From positions 50,091 to 114,090 of the forward strand of contig DLMI01000088.1 in the NCBI GenBank assembly GCA_002478145.1: a DNA stretch of 64,000 nucleotides. Direction: 5' to 3'. This document shows positions 7,704 to 16,736 of the stretch, piece by piece. The translations under genes were made by a program, and so were the position numbers. This DNA is from Acidobacteria bacterium UBA7540. Its GTDB lineage: Bacteria; Acidobacteriota; Terriglobia; UBA7540. Below the pieces are notes generated by a model. The model was not told the origin of the DNA. It saw nothing but the letters and a program-made list of their open reading frames with translations, and ran no database searches. Each line of letters opens with the position of its first letter. Within the stretch, counting starts at the first letter, position 1.

Positions 7704-9065
7704 ATGAGCCTTCGACGGATACCGCTAGCGCTCACGGCCACGATGGTGACCGTGCTGCTTGTCACATCGTGGCTTCGCACCAACGCGGCGCCTGAGCCGG
7801 CCGCACCCGCGCAGGTCTACGCCCTTCGTGGCGCAAAGGTCTACACGCTGGCCGGCCCGCCGGTCGAGAACGCCACGGTGGTGATCCGCGACGGCAAGAT
7901 CGCCGCCGTGGGCCAGAACGTGGCCGTTCCCAGCGATGCTGAGGTGATTGAAGCCAAGGGCCTGGAAGTTTATCCCGGCATCTTCGACTCCGTAACCACT
8001 CTAGGCTTGAGGGAGATCGAAGCCGTGCCTGCCACGGTGGACACCACCGACGTGGGGAACTTCAACCCGCAATTAGTGGCCATGACGGCCGTCCACCCGC
8101 CCAGCGAGCAGATCCCTGTGGCGCGCGCCAACGGCATCACGCACGCCGTCGCCGCACCCCTCGGCGGAGGCGGCGGTTTCCGTGGCGGAGGAGGCACCGT
8201 GATAGCCGGCCAGGCTTCGGCCATCAATCTGGCGGGCTGGACGGTTGAGGAGATGCTCATTCGCCGCTCCGTAGCGATGGTGGTGGATTGGCCCAGGTTG
8301 CAGACCCGGTCTTTTGACATCACCACCTTCAGCGTCCGGGAGCGCCCGTTCACGGAAGTGAAACAGGAGTACGACAAGAGAATCTTCGAGCTGACGGACT
8401 TGCTGGAGCGAGCGCGCCATTACGCCCAGGCCATGGAAAAAGGCTCGAGCGAGAACTACGATCGCGACCTAAAACTCGAAGCGCTCGTGCCCGTCGTGCA
8501 AGGCAAGCTGCCGGTGCTCGTGGTGGCCAATCAGAAGCGTACCATTCGCGATGCGGTGGAGTTCTGCGAAAAGCAGAAGCTCAGGATGATCCTGGGCGGC
8601 GGGGCTGAATCCTACAAGGTCAAAGACCTGCTGGCCTCCAAGCACGTTCCTGTGATTCTCGGGCCCACGCAATCTCTGCCCGAAGACGAAGACGCACCCT
8701 ACGATCAGTCCTACGCCACTCCCGGCCAACTGCAGGCCGCCGGCATCAAAATCGCCCTTGCCAGCTTTGACGACGCGTCCTTCGCGCGCCGCCTGCCCTA
8801 CCAGGCCGCCAACGCTGTTGCCTATGGGCTCCCTTATGACGAGGCCTTGAAAGCCATCACGCTCTATCCCGCTCAGATCCTCGGCCTCGCCGACCAACTT
8901 GGCACTATCGAGCCCGGGAAGATGGCGGACCTCATCGTCACGGATGGCGATCCGCTCGCCATCCCTACGCAGGTTCGTTATCTCTTCATCAATGGCCAGT
9001 TGACTCCAACGGACAACAGACAGTTGAGGCTCTACGAAGAATACCGCAAGCGCCCCAGACAATGA
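7704..9065 (+). CDS. Secreted amidohydrolase-like protein lacking the HxH motif
   Basis: The protein has 453 residues. GAAGGAG stands about 10 nt before ATG 7704, and a signal peptide (LTATMVTVLLVTSWLRTNAA) follows. The sandwich domain is clear (AKVYTLAGPPVENATVVIRDGKIAAVGQNV). The position of the HxH motif reads VYPGIFDSVTTLGLRE, with no histidines. The C-terminal closure ILGLADQLGTIEPGKMADLIVTDGDP is intact. A Gly-rich loop lies near residues 150-162. It resembles the first protein of the series (3857-5596) more than the middle one. It is probably secreted and non-catalytic, or uses different ligands. Confidence 0.85.
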   Translation: MSLRRIPLALTATMVTVLLVTSWLRTNAAPEPAAPAQVYALRGAKVYTLAGPPVENATVVIRDGKIAAVGQNVAVPSDAEVIEAKGLEVYPGIFDSVTTLGLREIEAVPATVDTTDVGNFNPQLVAMTAVHPPSEQIPVARANGITHAVAAPLGGGGGFRGGGGTVIAGQASAINLAGWTVEEMLIRRSVAMVVDWPRLQTRSFDITTFSVRERPFTEVKQEYDKRIFELTDLLERARHYAQAMEKGSSENYDRDLKLEALVPVVQGKLPVLVVANQKRTIRDAVEFCEKQKLRMILGGGAESYKVKDLLASKHVPVILGPTQSLPEDEDAPYDQSYATPGQLQAAGIKIALASFDDASFARRLPYQAANAVAYGLPYDEALKAITLYPAQILGLADQLGTIEPGKMADLIVTDGDPLAIPTQVRYLFINGQLTPTDNRQLRLYEEYRKRPRQ

Positions 9066-9140
9066 GGCCCGGGAGGTGCCCTCTATGATGACGCCGAAGC
9101 CCTATAGTTTACCGTGCGGGTAAACGGAAATGAGCACATC

Positions 9141-9566
9141 ATGCAGTTGCGAGTGCTGCTTCTCTGTGCCTTACTGATCACGCTTTGCAGCCTGAGTGTT
9201 GCCCAGAAACCCGCAATCATCAACATCCCTGTCCGGCATACTTCGGCTAACTCAGGTAAGCAGATGTTTGAAGCTTATTGCGCCGCCTGTCACGGAAAAG
9301 AAGGAAAGGGTAATGGACCCGTTGCGGCCGCGCTTAAGGTGCCGCCGACAGATCTCACTGTTCTTGGCCGGCAGAACAACGGAAAGTTTCCCTCCATACA
9401 GGTTGCCAAGGCTATCACCGGCGAGGCTGGTATTCCGGCCCACGGCTCCAAGGAAATGCCGATCTGGGGTCCCGTATTCATGTCCATGAGCCACCAGCAC
9501 GAGTCCGAAGTGCATTTACGGGTAGCTAATCTCACGGAGTACATCAAATCCTTACAGCAGAAGTGA
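9141..9566 (+). CDS. Secreted monohaem cytochrome c
   Basis: A signal peptide (LRVLLLCALLITLCSLSVAQ) precedes one haem-binding CAACH motif in SGKQMFEAYCAACHGKEGKGNGP, at about residues 46-50. A methionine in KEMPIWGPVF is the likely sixth haem ligand. The size (141 residues) fits a small soluble class I cytochrome c of the periplasm. I prefer ATG 9141; a GTG at 9114 in the same frame would add nine residues before the signal peptide. A hairpin followed by a short T-run (9571-9603) closes the gene. Its redox partner is not evident from the neighbours. Confidence 0.88.
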   Translation: MQLRVLLLCALLITLCSLSVAQKPAIINIPVRHTSANSGKQMFEAYCAACHGKEGKGNGPVAAALKVPPTDLTVLGRQNNGKFPSIQVAKAITGEAGIPAHGSKEMPIWGPVFMSMSHQHESEVHLRVANLTEYIKSLQQK

Positions 9567-9570
9567 AGAC

Positions 9571-9603
9571 CTGAGGCCGAACGAGGCATCGCCTCAGTTT
9601 CCT
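9571..9603 (+). terminator. Probable rho-independent terminator
   Basis: CTGAGGC (9571-9577) pairs with GCCTCAG (9591-9597) and is followed by TTTCCTT, directly after the cytochrome c stop codon. The loop is 13 nt, so it is a moderate rather than ideal terminator. Confidence 0.5.
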
Positions 9604-9755
9604 TACACCGCTGGGCAGTGGATTCTCTCTGCGAACTGCCGACCCGCCGCGGCGGGTTCGTTCGGCCTAGGCCGACGGACTCAGTATGACAGCTTTCTTG
9701 GAGGGGCCGACGCGCCCGCGCGGCACGGCCACAACTCCAACTTCTGAATGCGGGT

Positions 9756-10025
9756 TTATGCGAGCTGCGTCTTGGCCCAGAAATCAGTCGAGGTCAGAAC
9801 TGGAACGACTTCAAAGTCGATCAGGTCATCCCAGCGGCTAACCCAGGCGTCCAGTAGATCCGGACGCGGTGTTTCCATGAGCTGAAAACAACGAGTGCCC
9901 GTCGAATCCACCCAGCTCGCGTGGTAGATAACACCTTCAGGCAACATTCGGCCGCTACTCTTGAACCGTTCGCCCACCGGGCGAGGATCGCCATGTTTGA
10001 AGCGTTCAATAACCATGAACAGCAT
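9756..10025 (-). CDS. DUF3303 family protein
   Basis: The 89-residue protein matches the DUF3303 pattern throughout: MLFMVIERFKHGDP at the N-terminus, then GRMLPEGVIYHASWVD, CFQLMET, and WDDLIDFEVVPVLTS. Members are small ferredoxin-like alpha/beta-barrel proteins of unknown function. The start is ATG 10025, with GAGG 11 nt upstream. It lies 31 bp downstream of the DtxR-like regulator on the same strand and may be cotranscribed with it. Confidence 0.85.
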   Translation of the reverse strand: MLFMVIERFKHGDPRPVGERFKSSGRMLPEGVIYHASWVDSTGTRCFQLMETPRPDLLDAWVSRWDDLIDFEVVPVLTSTDFWAKTQLA

Positions 10026-10056
10026 TTGGGGAAGTCTACCTCACTTGGGCCAAACT

Positions 10057-10737
10057 TCAAACTGCTCTGCTGCCTGGACGAGGGCTATCGCCCTGCACCC
10101 ACACCTTTCCAGCGGCAGCTTGACCCAGGTGGACCTGCTTCAGCCCAACGTCCAAGGTCATGGTATGGTCGTAATTGCGGCTCACCACTTGGAGCTGTGA
10201 TCCGGGGCGAAGTCCGAGCCCATCAAAATACTCGAGCAGTGAGCGATCTCGTTCATACATGCCGGCCACCTTCACTCGCGTTCCGGCAGGCACTTCCGCC
10301 AGCAGGATCAGGCCCGACTTGCGACGTTCCGCGGCGCCCGTGTTAATCTCGTCCCCACGTGGGCAGGGGCCTTGCTCGCCCAGCTTTTGAATTAACTTCC
10401 CCTCGAAGTCATCCGAAACAGCGTGTTCCAACCGTTCCGCCTCGTCATGGACCTTGTACCATTCCATCCCCAGCATCTCCGTCAGCATGCGCTCGATCAA
10501 ATAGTGACGTTTGCGAAGCCGATCTGAGATTTGGCGGCCGGCGGGGGTAAGAGAGATCCGCCCGTTGCCTCCAACTCTGACTAGTTTATCCCGTTGCAGA
10601 CGCCTCAAGGCCAGGGCCACGGCGGGCGGGGTTATTTTCAACCAGCGCGCAATGGTTGCGGCGATCACCGGCTCTTCTTCAGACTCCGCTTCGGCAATGG
10701 CTTTCAGGTAATCTTCTTTGGAGATGGTCAGTTTCAT
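10057..10737 (-). CDS. DtxR/MntR-family metal-dependent transcriptional regulator
   Basis: I set the start at 10737 (MKLTISKEDYLKAI) because GAGGTGGAG lies just upstream; the reading frame extends 37 codons further without support. The 226-residue protein has an N-terminal winged helix (ATIARWLKITPPAVALALRRLQRDKLV). A metal-binding dimerisation domain follows, with H-x-E-A-E-x-L-E-H. The C-terminal FeoA/SH3-like domain is PAGTRVKVAGMYERD...GLRPGSQLQVVSR. Such proteins repress metal-uptake genes when Mn or Fe is bound. One ligand position of MntR (E11) appears to be Lys here. The divergent TonB receptor and the palindrome between them are likely targets. Confidence 0.9.
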   Translation of the reverse strand: MKLTISKEDYLKAIAEAESEEEPVIAATIARWLKITPPAVALALRRLQRDKLVRVGGNGRISLTPAGRQISDRLRKRHYLIERMLTEMLGMEWYKVHDEAERLEHAVSDDFEGKLIQKLGEQGPCPRGDEINTGAAERRKSGLILLAEVPAGTRVKVAGMYERDRSLLEYFDGLGLRPGSQLQVVSRNYDHTMTLDVGLKQVHLGQAAAGKVWVQGDSPRPGSRAV

Positions 10738-10855
10738 TCTCCACCTCTTGGATTTTGTTCTCTCCAGCCTTCCAGCATTTCCCATCATGGCAAGAATCGA
10801 GGGAAATGGCAACAGGGGCTTATTCCCGGACCTAAGCCGACAATGCAAAATTCTA

Positions 10856-10910
10856 TTGACGTGGGGGCGAAAGGTGGTATTAACTATAGCTTATGCATAA
10901 GTGCAAGCTA
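10856..10910. promoter_or_regulatory. Promoter and palindromic operator between the DtxR-like gene and the TonB receptor
   Basis: On the plus strand TTGACG (10856-10861), a 16-nt spacer and TATTAA (10878-10883) form a plausible promoter toward the TonB receptor. Just after it is the perfect 12-bp palindrome CTTATGCATAAG (10890-10901). TAGCTT (10887-10892) and AAGCTA (10905-10910) form an outer inverted repeat. Its place between a metal regulator and a receptor gene suggests a DtxR/MntR-type operator; that is inference. Confidence 0.5.
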
Positions 10911-10948
10911 CAGTGAAGATGCAGCGGGCCGCGTTTTCGGCCCTATAG

Positions 10949-11099
10949 CAGGCTGATGAAAAAGTCTCCAGCATGTCATCCTGAGGAGTCCCGATCTGAT
11001 CGGGACGACGAAGGATCTCCGTAGTTGCTTGATTCTGAACTGCCGAGATTCTTCGCTGGCGCTCAGAATGACAGAGTAACAGGCCTTTTCATCAGCCTG
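10949..11099. repeat. MITE-like element, family A (TIR CAGGCTGATGAAAA)
   Basis: Perfect 14-bp terminal inverted repeats (10949-10962 and 11086-11099) enclose a GTCATCCTGAGGAGTCCCGATC...GATCGGGAC core with ...GAATGAC toward the right end. The same architecture is found at 33240-33390, 42511-42668 and, with another interior, 21921-22149. A copy core lies inside lhr. Confidence 0.85.
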
Positions 11100-11134
11100 T
11101 TAGAGCGCCGCCGCGCACCACAGCAAGGAAGGTC

Positions 11135-14100
11135 ATGATGGGGTTTGTCCGTCCACATTCCGAGGAGAACAGAGGGCATTGGGGATTGGCCCCGGGGGGC
11201 AAGAAGCCGCCATGGTTTGTTGCCCTCTTGCTCCTGGCGGTGGTTTTTTCAGGGGCTCGCGGGATGGTGCGGGCGCAAGGCGAGACCACCGGCGGCTTGG
11301 CCGGGCAGGTTACTGATTCAAGCAGCGCCCCAGTGGCCGGGGCGGCGGTGACCGTCGCCAGCTCAACCACCGGCCTCCACCGCACGGTCCAAACCGACGA
11401 AAGCGGACACTTCTCATTCCCCGAGCTTAAACCCGGTCCGTACGTTGTGGAGGCGAGGGCGTGGGGCTTCGAAGACCAGACCATCGGCCCTGTATCTGTA
11501 CCCCTTGGTCAGACGCAAACTGTGAATCTGGTGCTGAAGATTGCCGCCAAGAAGACGGAGGTGGAGGTGCAATCGACGGCGCCACTCATTAACACCGAAA
11601 ACGCGAACACCACGACGACGCTGGAAGCCGCGGCCATCGCCGATCTTCCCAACCCGGGTTCTGACATGACCTACGTCGCCCAGTTCTCGCCCGGCGCTTT
11701 GATCAACACGGCGGGCTCTTCCAATGATTTTGTGGGCGGGCAGAATGGTTACGGGAACGTGGAATTCAATGGACTGCCTGCCCTTTCGAACGCCTTTATC
11801 GTGGACGGCCTCGAGACCAACGATCCGATGACCAGCCTGAACAGTGGTCTATCAACCAACCTTGTGCTGGGGCTGAACTCCATTCAGGAGGTCACCGTGA
11901 ACACGACCTCCTACGCGGTTGACCAGGGCCGTTACGGAGCCTCCCAGATCAACTACGTCACCAAATCCGGCACCAACAAGTTTCACGGCAATCTCTATGA
12001 ACTGTGGAACGGATCGAGGCTGAACGCAGCCAATTTCTTTACTAACGCCAACCCCGGCGGGCACAAGCCGCGCTCCACGGTAAACCATTTCGGGGGTAGC
12101 CTGGGTGGCCCGGTGGTCCGCGACAAACTGTTCTTCTTTGGAGATTTCGAGCAGATGCGGATCGCCCTGCCGATTGTGGATACCATCACCGTGCCCTCAG
12201 CGAGTTTCCAGAGCTATGTTCTCGGGCAGTTGCCGCGCGGAGGCATGGACACGATCACCGGCACCTCCTATCCCGCAGCGCCGGCCGTCGTCCCTTTTTA
12301 TCAGAAGATGTTTTCGCTTTATCGGAGCAGCGCAGGCTCGCCCCTGCCAGTGCTCGGGTGTCCTCTAGGGGCGGACGGCAGCACGGCAAGCGGCAGTCCT
12401 CCGAACGGGAATGGCTGCGCCAACCGGCAAGCCGTCTCGATGTCCAGCGCCGACCACGAACAAGTCATCACCGCGCGCCTGGACCACGATCTCGATGCCC
12501 ATAACATGGTCTGGTACAGGTTTCAATCCGATACAGGGCTTCAGGCGGCTTACACCGACCCCATTAATCCGTTGTTCAATGCTATCTCTCCCCAGCCGAT
12601 GTACTCCTTTGCTTCGGGTTATACGCACATCTTCAACCAGAACGTGGTGAACTATTTCAACCCGGCTTTCTCCTGGTACTCGAGTATCTTCCAGCCCACC
12701 GACCCCGCCAAGACCTTGGCGGCCTTCCCGATGGTGCTGCAAGGCGTTGGGTCGAACGCGCCGTTCACGCCCCTGGGAGGATTAGACTACAACTGGCCTC
12801 AGGGGCGGCGCGTCACACGCTACCAGCTCAATGACACGTTGACCTGGCAGCGCGGCGCGCACCAGATCGAGTTCGGCGTCGGCTCACGCCGTATGCTGGC
12901 AAGCGATTTCGACTTCAGCAACTACGTCACCCCGCTGGCGACCTACACCACGCTGCCTCAATACATCTACGGGGTCGCGTCCCTCGCCACCAAGTCGTAC
13001 CCAGTCTCAGGTGAGCAGCCATTCAACCTGAGCAACTTGGATCTGTTCGCGCAGGACACCTTCCGAGTGACGAAAAACCTCACCTGGACATTCGGTTTGC
13101 GCGCCGCGTGGAACTCCGACCCCATCAATCCGCACGCCATGATTGCGCGTCTCGGCTCCTCGTTTGACGCTTCTTCTCACGACGTCAATCAGCCTTTGAA
13201 CGCCGCCCTCAATACCGGGCTTAAAAAGTTCTTTCCTTCAACGCCCTTGCTGGCTTGGCAGCCCCGCACTGCGGTTGCGTGGCAGTTCACCCCTAAGATG
13301 GTGCTGCGTACTGGCTTCGGCGTCTTCACTGACATTCTTCCGGGGAGCATTGCGGACCTGATTGGGTCGAATTCGCCCTACGTCAACATCTTCCAGGGTG
13401 GGCTGCTCGGGCAAGCAGGCGGACTCGCGCTCGCTCCCGGGGTGCCGGGGAGCGCCATTGATGCGACCGCGGCTGCCAACCAGGCATTTCTCGCCGGCTT
13501 TTCGCAGGGCCAACTTTCCTGTGCTTCCCCCAAGGCAAATCCCCAAGCATGCCTGCCTCCGGCCGCCCTGGTGGCCGTGCCGGACGGAACGCTGAGGATG
13601 CCCTATTCCATGCAGTGGAGCTTGGGAGTCGAGCGCCAGTTGGGCAATACAGGAAGTTTGCGCGCGCAATACGTGGGCACTCGAGGAGTTCAGTTGCCTT
13701 ACCAGGTGCAGGTGAACGGCTACCAGACCGTCTGCCCAGGATGCTTTGCGCCGTTTCCATACAACCAGCCCGAAGACCTGCGCTTTGCCAGCGTCACGCA
13801 GTTCACAACCGGCGCGAACAGCCACTACAACGGGCTGCAACTGACGGCGAAGAAGCGGATGGGGCATGGTCTACAGATTGACACCAACTACACGTGGAGC
13901 CACTGTCTGGACACGGTATCCAACGGAGGTTTCCTGCCGTTCTCTTCTGGAGCCCTGATCTCGCCGTTGCCCGGTGAACTTCGGCGGCAATATGGCAATT
14001 GCGATTACGACATCCGACACAACTTCAACACGTCCTATGTCTACGCACTTCCCGTGCGGGTTCGGAGCAGCCGTTTTCTCGGCGCGCTGGCGAACGGCTG

Positions 14101-14677
14101 GCAGGTGTCAGGCACCGCTTTCTGGCACAGCGGCGTGCCGTTCAGCGTCCTAAGCGCCCCTTATTCAGCGAGCGGCGAGGGTATCATTCAAGGGGGCGGT
14201 CCGCAGTTTGCGAGCGTCCGGCCGGGCGTGCCTCTCTACCACCACTCTCCGGTTCCCGGGGTTACCCAGCCCGGAACCCTCCAGTGGCTGAACCCCGATG
14301 CCTTTGTGTCGTCTGTTGATCCCAGCACCGGCGCCTGCAACGGCGGAGACACTCCGGAGAATTGCCAGTTCGGCAACCTTGGACGCAACACGCTGCACGG
14401 ACCGGGCTTCACCTGGAGCGATCTTTATTTAACCAAGAAGTTTTCCATTCATGAGCGGGTCGCGCTCCGCCTCGAAGGTCAATTCTTCAATTTCCTCAAC
14501 CACCCGAACTTTGCTTTGCCAACGGCAGTGGCCGGAATTCCTGGACAGCCCGGCACACAGACCGGCTTCGGCGCCCTGGTGGCGACAACCTCTCCACCCA
14601 CAGGGTTGCTGGGCGTGGGTTTGGGAGGCGATAACTCGCCTCGGATGGTCGCACTTCAGGTCCGATTGGAGTTCTGA
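11135..14677 (+). CDS. TonB-dependent receptor, Oar-like, with N-terminal carboxypeptidase-regulatory-like domain
   Basis: The 1180-residue outer-membrane protein starts at ATG 11135 behind AAGGAAGG. A signal peptide (WFVALLLLAVVFSGARG) is followed by a beta-sandwich CarboxypepD_reg-like domain (GGLAGQVTDSSSAPVAGAAV...DESGHFSFPELKPGPYVVEA). Next come a plug domain (FIVDGLETND, QEVTVNTTSYAVDQGRYGASQINYVTKSGTN) and a long beta-barrel. The C-terminus ...RMVALQVRLEF ends in Phe, as in barrel proteins. These receptors are very abundant in Acidobacteriota and are thought to import sugars or metal complexes. The divergent metal regulator hints at a metal-related substrate, which is not proven. Confidence 0.93.
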   Translation: MMGFVRPHSEENRGHWGLAPGGKKPPWFVALLLLAVVFSGARGMVRAQGETTGGLAGQVTDSSSAPVAGAAVTVASSTTGLHRTVQTDESGHFSFPELKPGPYVVEARAWGFEDQTIGPVSVPLGQTQTVNLVLKIAAKKTEVEVQSTAPLINTENANTTTTLEAAAIADLPNPGSDMTYVAQFSPGALINTAGSSNDFVGGQNGYGNVEFNGLPALSNAFIVDGLETNDPMTSLNSGLSTNLVLGLNSIQEVTVNTTSYAVDQGRYGASQINYVTKSGTNKFHGNLYELWNGSRLNAANFFTNANPGGHKPRSTVNHFGGSLGGPVVRDKLFFFGDFEQMRIALPIVDTITVPSASFQSYVLGQLPRGGMDTITGTSYPAAPAVVPFYQKMFSLYRSSAGSPLPVLGCPLGADGSTASGSPPNGNGCANRQAVSMSSADHEQVITARLDHDLDAHNMVWYRFQSDTGLQAAYTDPINPLFNAISPQPMYSFASGYTHIFNQNVVNYFNPAFSWYSSIFQPTDPAKTLAAFPMVLQGVGSNAPFTPLGGLDYNWPQGRRVTRYQLNDTLTWQRGAHQIEFGVGSRRMLASDFDFSNYVTPLATYTTLPQYIYGVASLATKSYPVSGEQPFNLSNLDLFAQDTFRVTKNLTWTFGLRAAWNSDPINPHAMIARLGSSFDASSHDVNQPLNAALNTGLKKFFPSTPLLAWQPRTAVAWQFTPKMVLRTGFGVFTDILPGSIADLIGSNSPYVNIFQGGLLGQAGGLALAPGVPGSAIDATAAANQAFLAGFSQGQLSCASPKANPQACLPPAALVAVPDGTLRMPYSMQWSLGVERQLGNTGSLRAQYVGTRGVQLPYQVQVNGYQTVCPGCFAPFPYNQPEDLRFASVTQFTTGANSHYNGLQLTAKKRMGHGLQIDTNYTWSHCLDTVSNGGFLPFSSGALISPLPGELRRQYGNCDYDIRHNFNTSYVYALPVRVRSSRFLGALANGWQVSGTAFWHSGVPFSVLSAPYSASGEGIIQGGGPQFASVRPGVPLYHHSPVPGVTQPGTLQWLNPDAFVSSVDPSTGACNGGDTPENCQFGNLGRNTLHGPGFTWSDLYLTKKFSIHERVALRLEGQFFNFLNHPNFALPTAVAGIPGQPGTQTGFGALVATTSPPTGLLGVGLGGDNSPRMVALQVRLEF

Positions 14678-14699
14678 ACAGAGGGTGAAGGTACGGTTT

Positions 14700-16736
14700 C
14701 TACTTCGCCGCGGGCTTCAGGACAGCCGTGTTGCGTTCATCGCTGGCGATGATGCGATAGAATTTCTTGAGTTCCTCCGCCCTGCTTACGGGCAGACTGA
14801 GCTCTTTCACTTCGAACGTGCGGGTGTAGTGAATCACATTTCCGTGTACTTCCGTCTTGGAGTGATAACTCGCGAAGCTGTAATCCACGTCAACGGGCGG
14901 GGGCAAGTCGTCCACCTCGTAGCCGGGTGGCAGCGTAATGTCAAAGGCGTCCGTGTCCCGCGCCGGTCCATCGAACTCGACGGGGTATTTTCGCGGCTCT
15001 TTTGTTTCCAGCAGTCCTGAGGACTTGCTCCCGATCACCCGTGGGCGCACCAGGAGCAAACCGCCCGCATTCTTCGCGTAATTTACGGCCTCGAAGGAGT
15101 AGTTGAAACCGAAAGGCTCCCCGGTCTGCTGAAGGTTGATCAAGGTGGCCTTGGTAATACGAAAAATCGATATCGAATCGGCCAGCAGACTCTCGATAGG
15201 CTTGATCCTGTCGGTGTCCTTCGTTACCCTGGTCAACGTCCACCGTTGTAACCAGGCCCGGTCACCGACACGCACCTCTTCGACGCTACCCTTCAATGTG
15301 CCCTGCGCGTCAAGAGTCAGCCTGGCGGTGCGCTGGATGCTGTTCATCCTGGATGGCTGCTGGGGCAGTTCCACCAGTTCGCCGCCGTCCGGGGTCACCA
15401 GCAAGCCGTAATTGGCCTGCAAATATCCTCCAATCTGGCCAAACGGCGTCAATTCGTTGGTTGGATCGAAGAACAGGAGTCTTCCCAGCCTGGGATGCTG
15501 CATCGTGGCGATCAGCGATGGGTCCGTCACGCCCTCCGGCAACTTAATGGCAATAATGGCGTGGTTAAATGAGAGATGCGCCGGCGTGGCGGGCGTAACC
15601 GATCCGCGCTCCATATTGATCACCACGTAGTAAGAGTCCACGCCAATTTCACGCAGCATCGAGCTCATCAGCGTGGCCTTGTCCTTGCAGTCCCCGTAGC
15701 GGTTAACGAACACATCCGCGGCCGGATGCGGCTGCCACCCACCGATTCCCAATTTGATCGCCACGTAGCGGATGTCGTGCTGAACGAATTGCGCGAGTGC
15801 CCTCATCTTGTCGAGGGGCGTGGCCGCCGAAGCGGTCAGCGCGGTCACTTTCTGTTTAATCTCCGCGGAGGCGTCGCGCCTCCGGCTCGTCAGGTTCTGG
15901 TACCAATTCCCCATCTCTCGCCAGGTTGCGAATTCATCGGCGGCTGGGCCACCTGGCGGAAAGAAGGTCACGATCATCTGTCCCGCGACTCCCCTCAGCG
16001 GCGGCATGTCGTCTTCTCTCCGGATCGCCTTAACATCACTCACGACCCACTGCCACTGACTGCTTCCGGCCTGGGTTGGCATTACTTCCGGATAGTTGAC
16101 CCAGGAGGCTTTGTACTCCCAGCCGGGTGGGATCTGTAGGGAGTAATGGCTTTCCCGCACCGGGCTCTCCCCCTGGAAGTCCCATACGTCCTGCAAAGCC
16201 AGCGGCTGCTCCTGGACCTCGTACTCGTAGCCGACGATGTTCCCAGGATCTGGCGCGGGAATGCGGAGGAGTTTGTCCTTCACATCCGAGATCAATTCGC
16301 TCCCCTCGATCTTCGGCAAAGAGACTTCCGTCGCCTCCTTGTCCTTCACTTCGTAGTCTTTACCCTGCGCCGGGATGCACCAACCGTGCAGGCTCGTGAT
16401 CTTCCTGCGTGGGTTGAAGGGAACTGCGACGATGCCGTAGTCGCGGCCGCTGGGCCGCAGAATCTTGTAAGCCTCTCGGACCAGGGTTTTGATTTTGTGG
16501 TCGGGAAGGACGGTGACTGCGGTCTCCGAGTACAGCAGTACGGCGTCCGTCTTCTCATCATGGGCGGGCAGCGGCGCGTTGACCAGCGCGTGCATCCATT
16601 GGGGTGCATCACCGCCCCTTGCGGCCCCCAGTGCGCACGCCAAGGCGCCAATCGCGACCGAAAGAAGAACCAGGGGTGTTTGTCGATTACTTGCCTGCGG
16701 TCGCCGTACCCGGTTGCAAGACAATCTGTTCCTCAT
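14700..16736 (-). CDS. DUF3857 / transglutaminase-like secreted protein (catalytic Cys kept)
   Basis: The 678-residue protein has an N-terminal hydrophobic segment (LVLLSVAIGALACALGAARG) and then a DUF3857 beta domain (DAVLLYSETAVTVLPDHKIKT...). The transglutaminase core is complete: VNRYGDCKDKATLMSSMLREIGVDSYYV holds the catalytic Cys, LSFNHAIIAI the His and LLFFDPTNE the Asp. C-terminal beta domains follow. The family is periplasmic or outer-membrane-facing, with unknown substrates. The ATG at 16736 overlaps the end of the upstream gene by 50 bp, so the two are probably translated together; a shorter start cannot be excluded. Confidence 0.85.
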   Translation of the reverse strand: MRNRLSCNRVRRPQASNRQTPLVLLSVAIGALACALGAARGGDAPQWMHALVNAPLPAHDEKTDAVLLYSETAVTVLPDHKIKTLVREAYKILRPSGRDYGIVAVPFNPRRKITSLHGWCIPAQGKDYEVKDKEATEVSLPKIEGSELISDVKDKLLRIPAPDPGNIVGYEYEVQEQPLALQDVWDFQGESPVRESHYSLQIPPGWEYKASWVNYPEVMPTQAGSSQWQWVVSDVKAIRREDDMPPLRGVAGQMIVTFFPPGGPAADEFATWREMGNWYQNLTSRRRDASAEIKQKVTALTASAATPLDKMRALAQFVQHDIRYVAIKLGIGGWQPHPAADVFVNRYGDCKDKATLMSSMLREIGVDSYYVVINMERGSVTPATPAHLSFNHAIIAIKLPEGVTDPSLIATMQHPRLGRLLFFDPTNELTPFGQIGGYLQANYGLLVTPDGGELVELPQQPSRMNSIQRTARLTLDAQGTLKGSVEEVRVGDRAWLQRWTLTRVTKDTDRIKPIESLLADSISIFRITKATLINLQQTGEPFGFNYSFEAVNYAKNAGGLLLVRPRVIGSKSSGLLETKEPRKYPVEFDGPARDTDAFDITLPPGYEVDDLPPPVDVDYSFASYHSKTEVHGNVIHYTRTFEVKELSLPVSRAEELKKFYRIIASDERNTAVLKPAAK

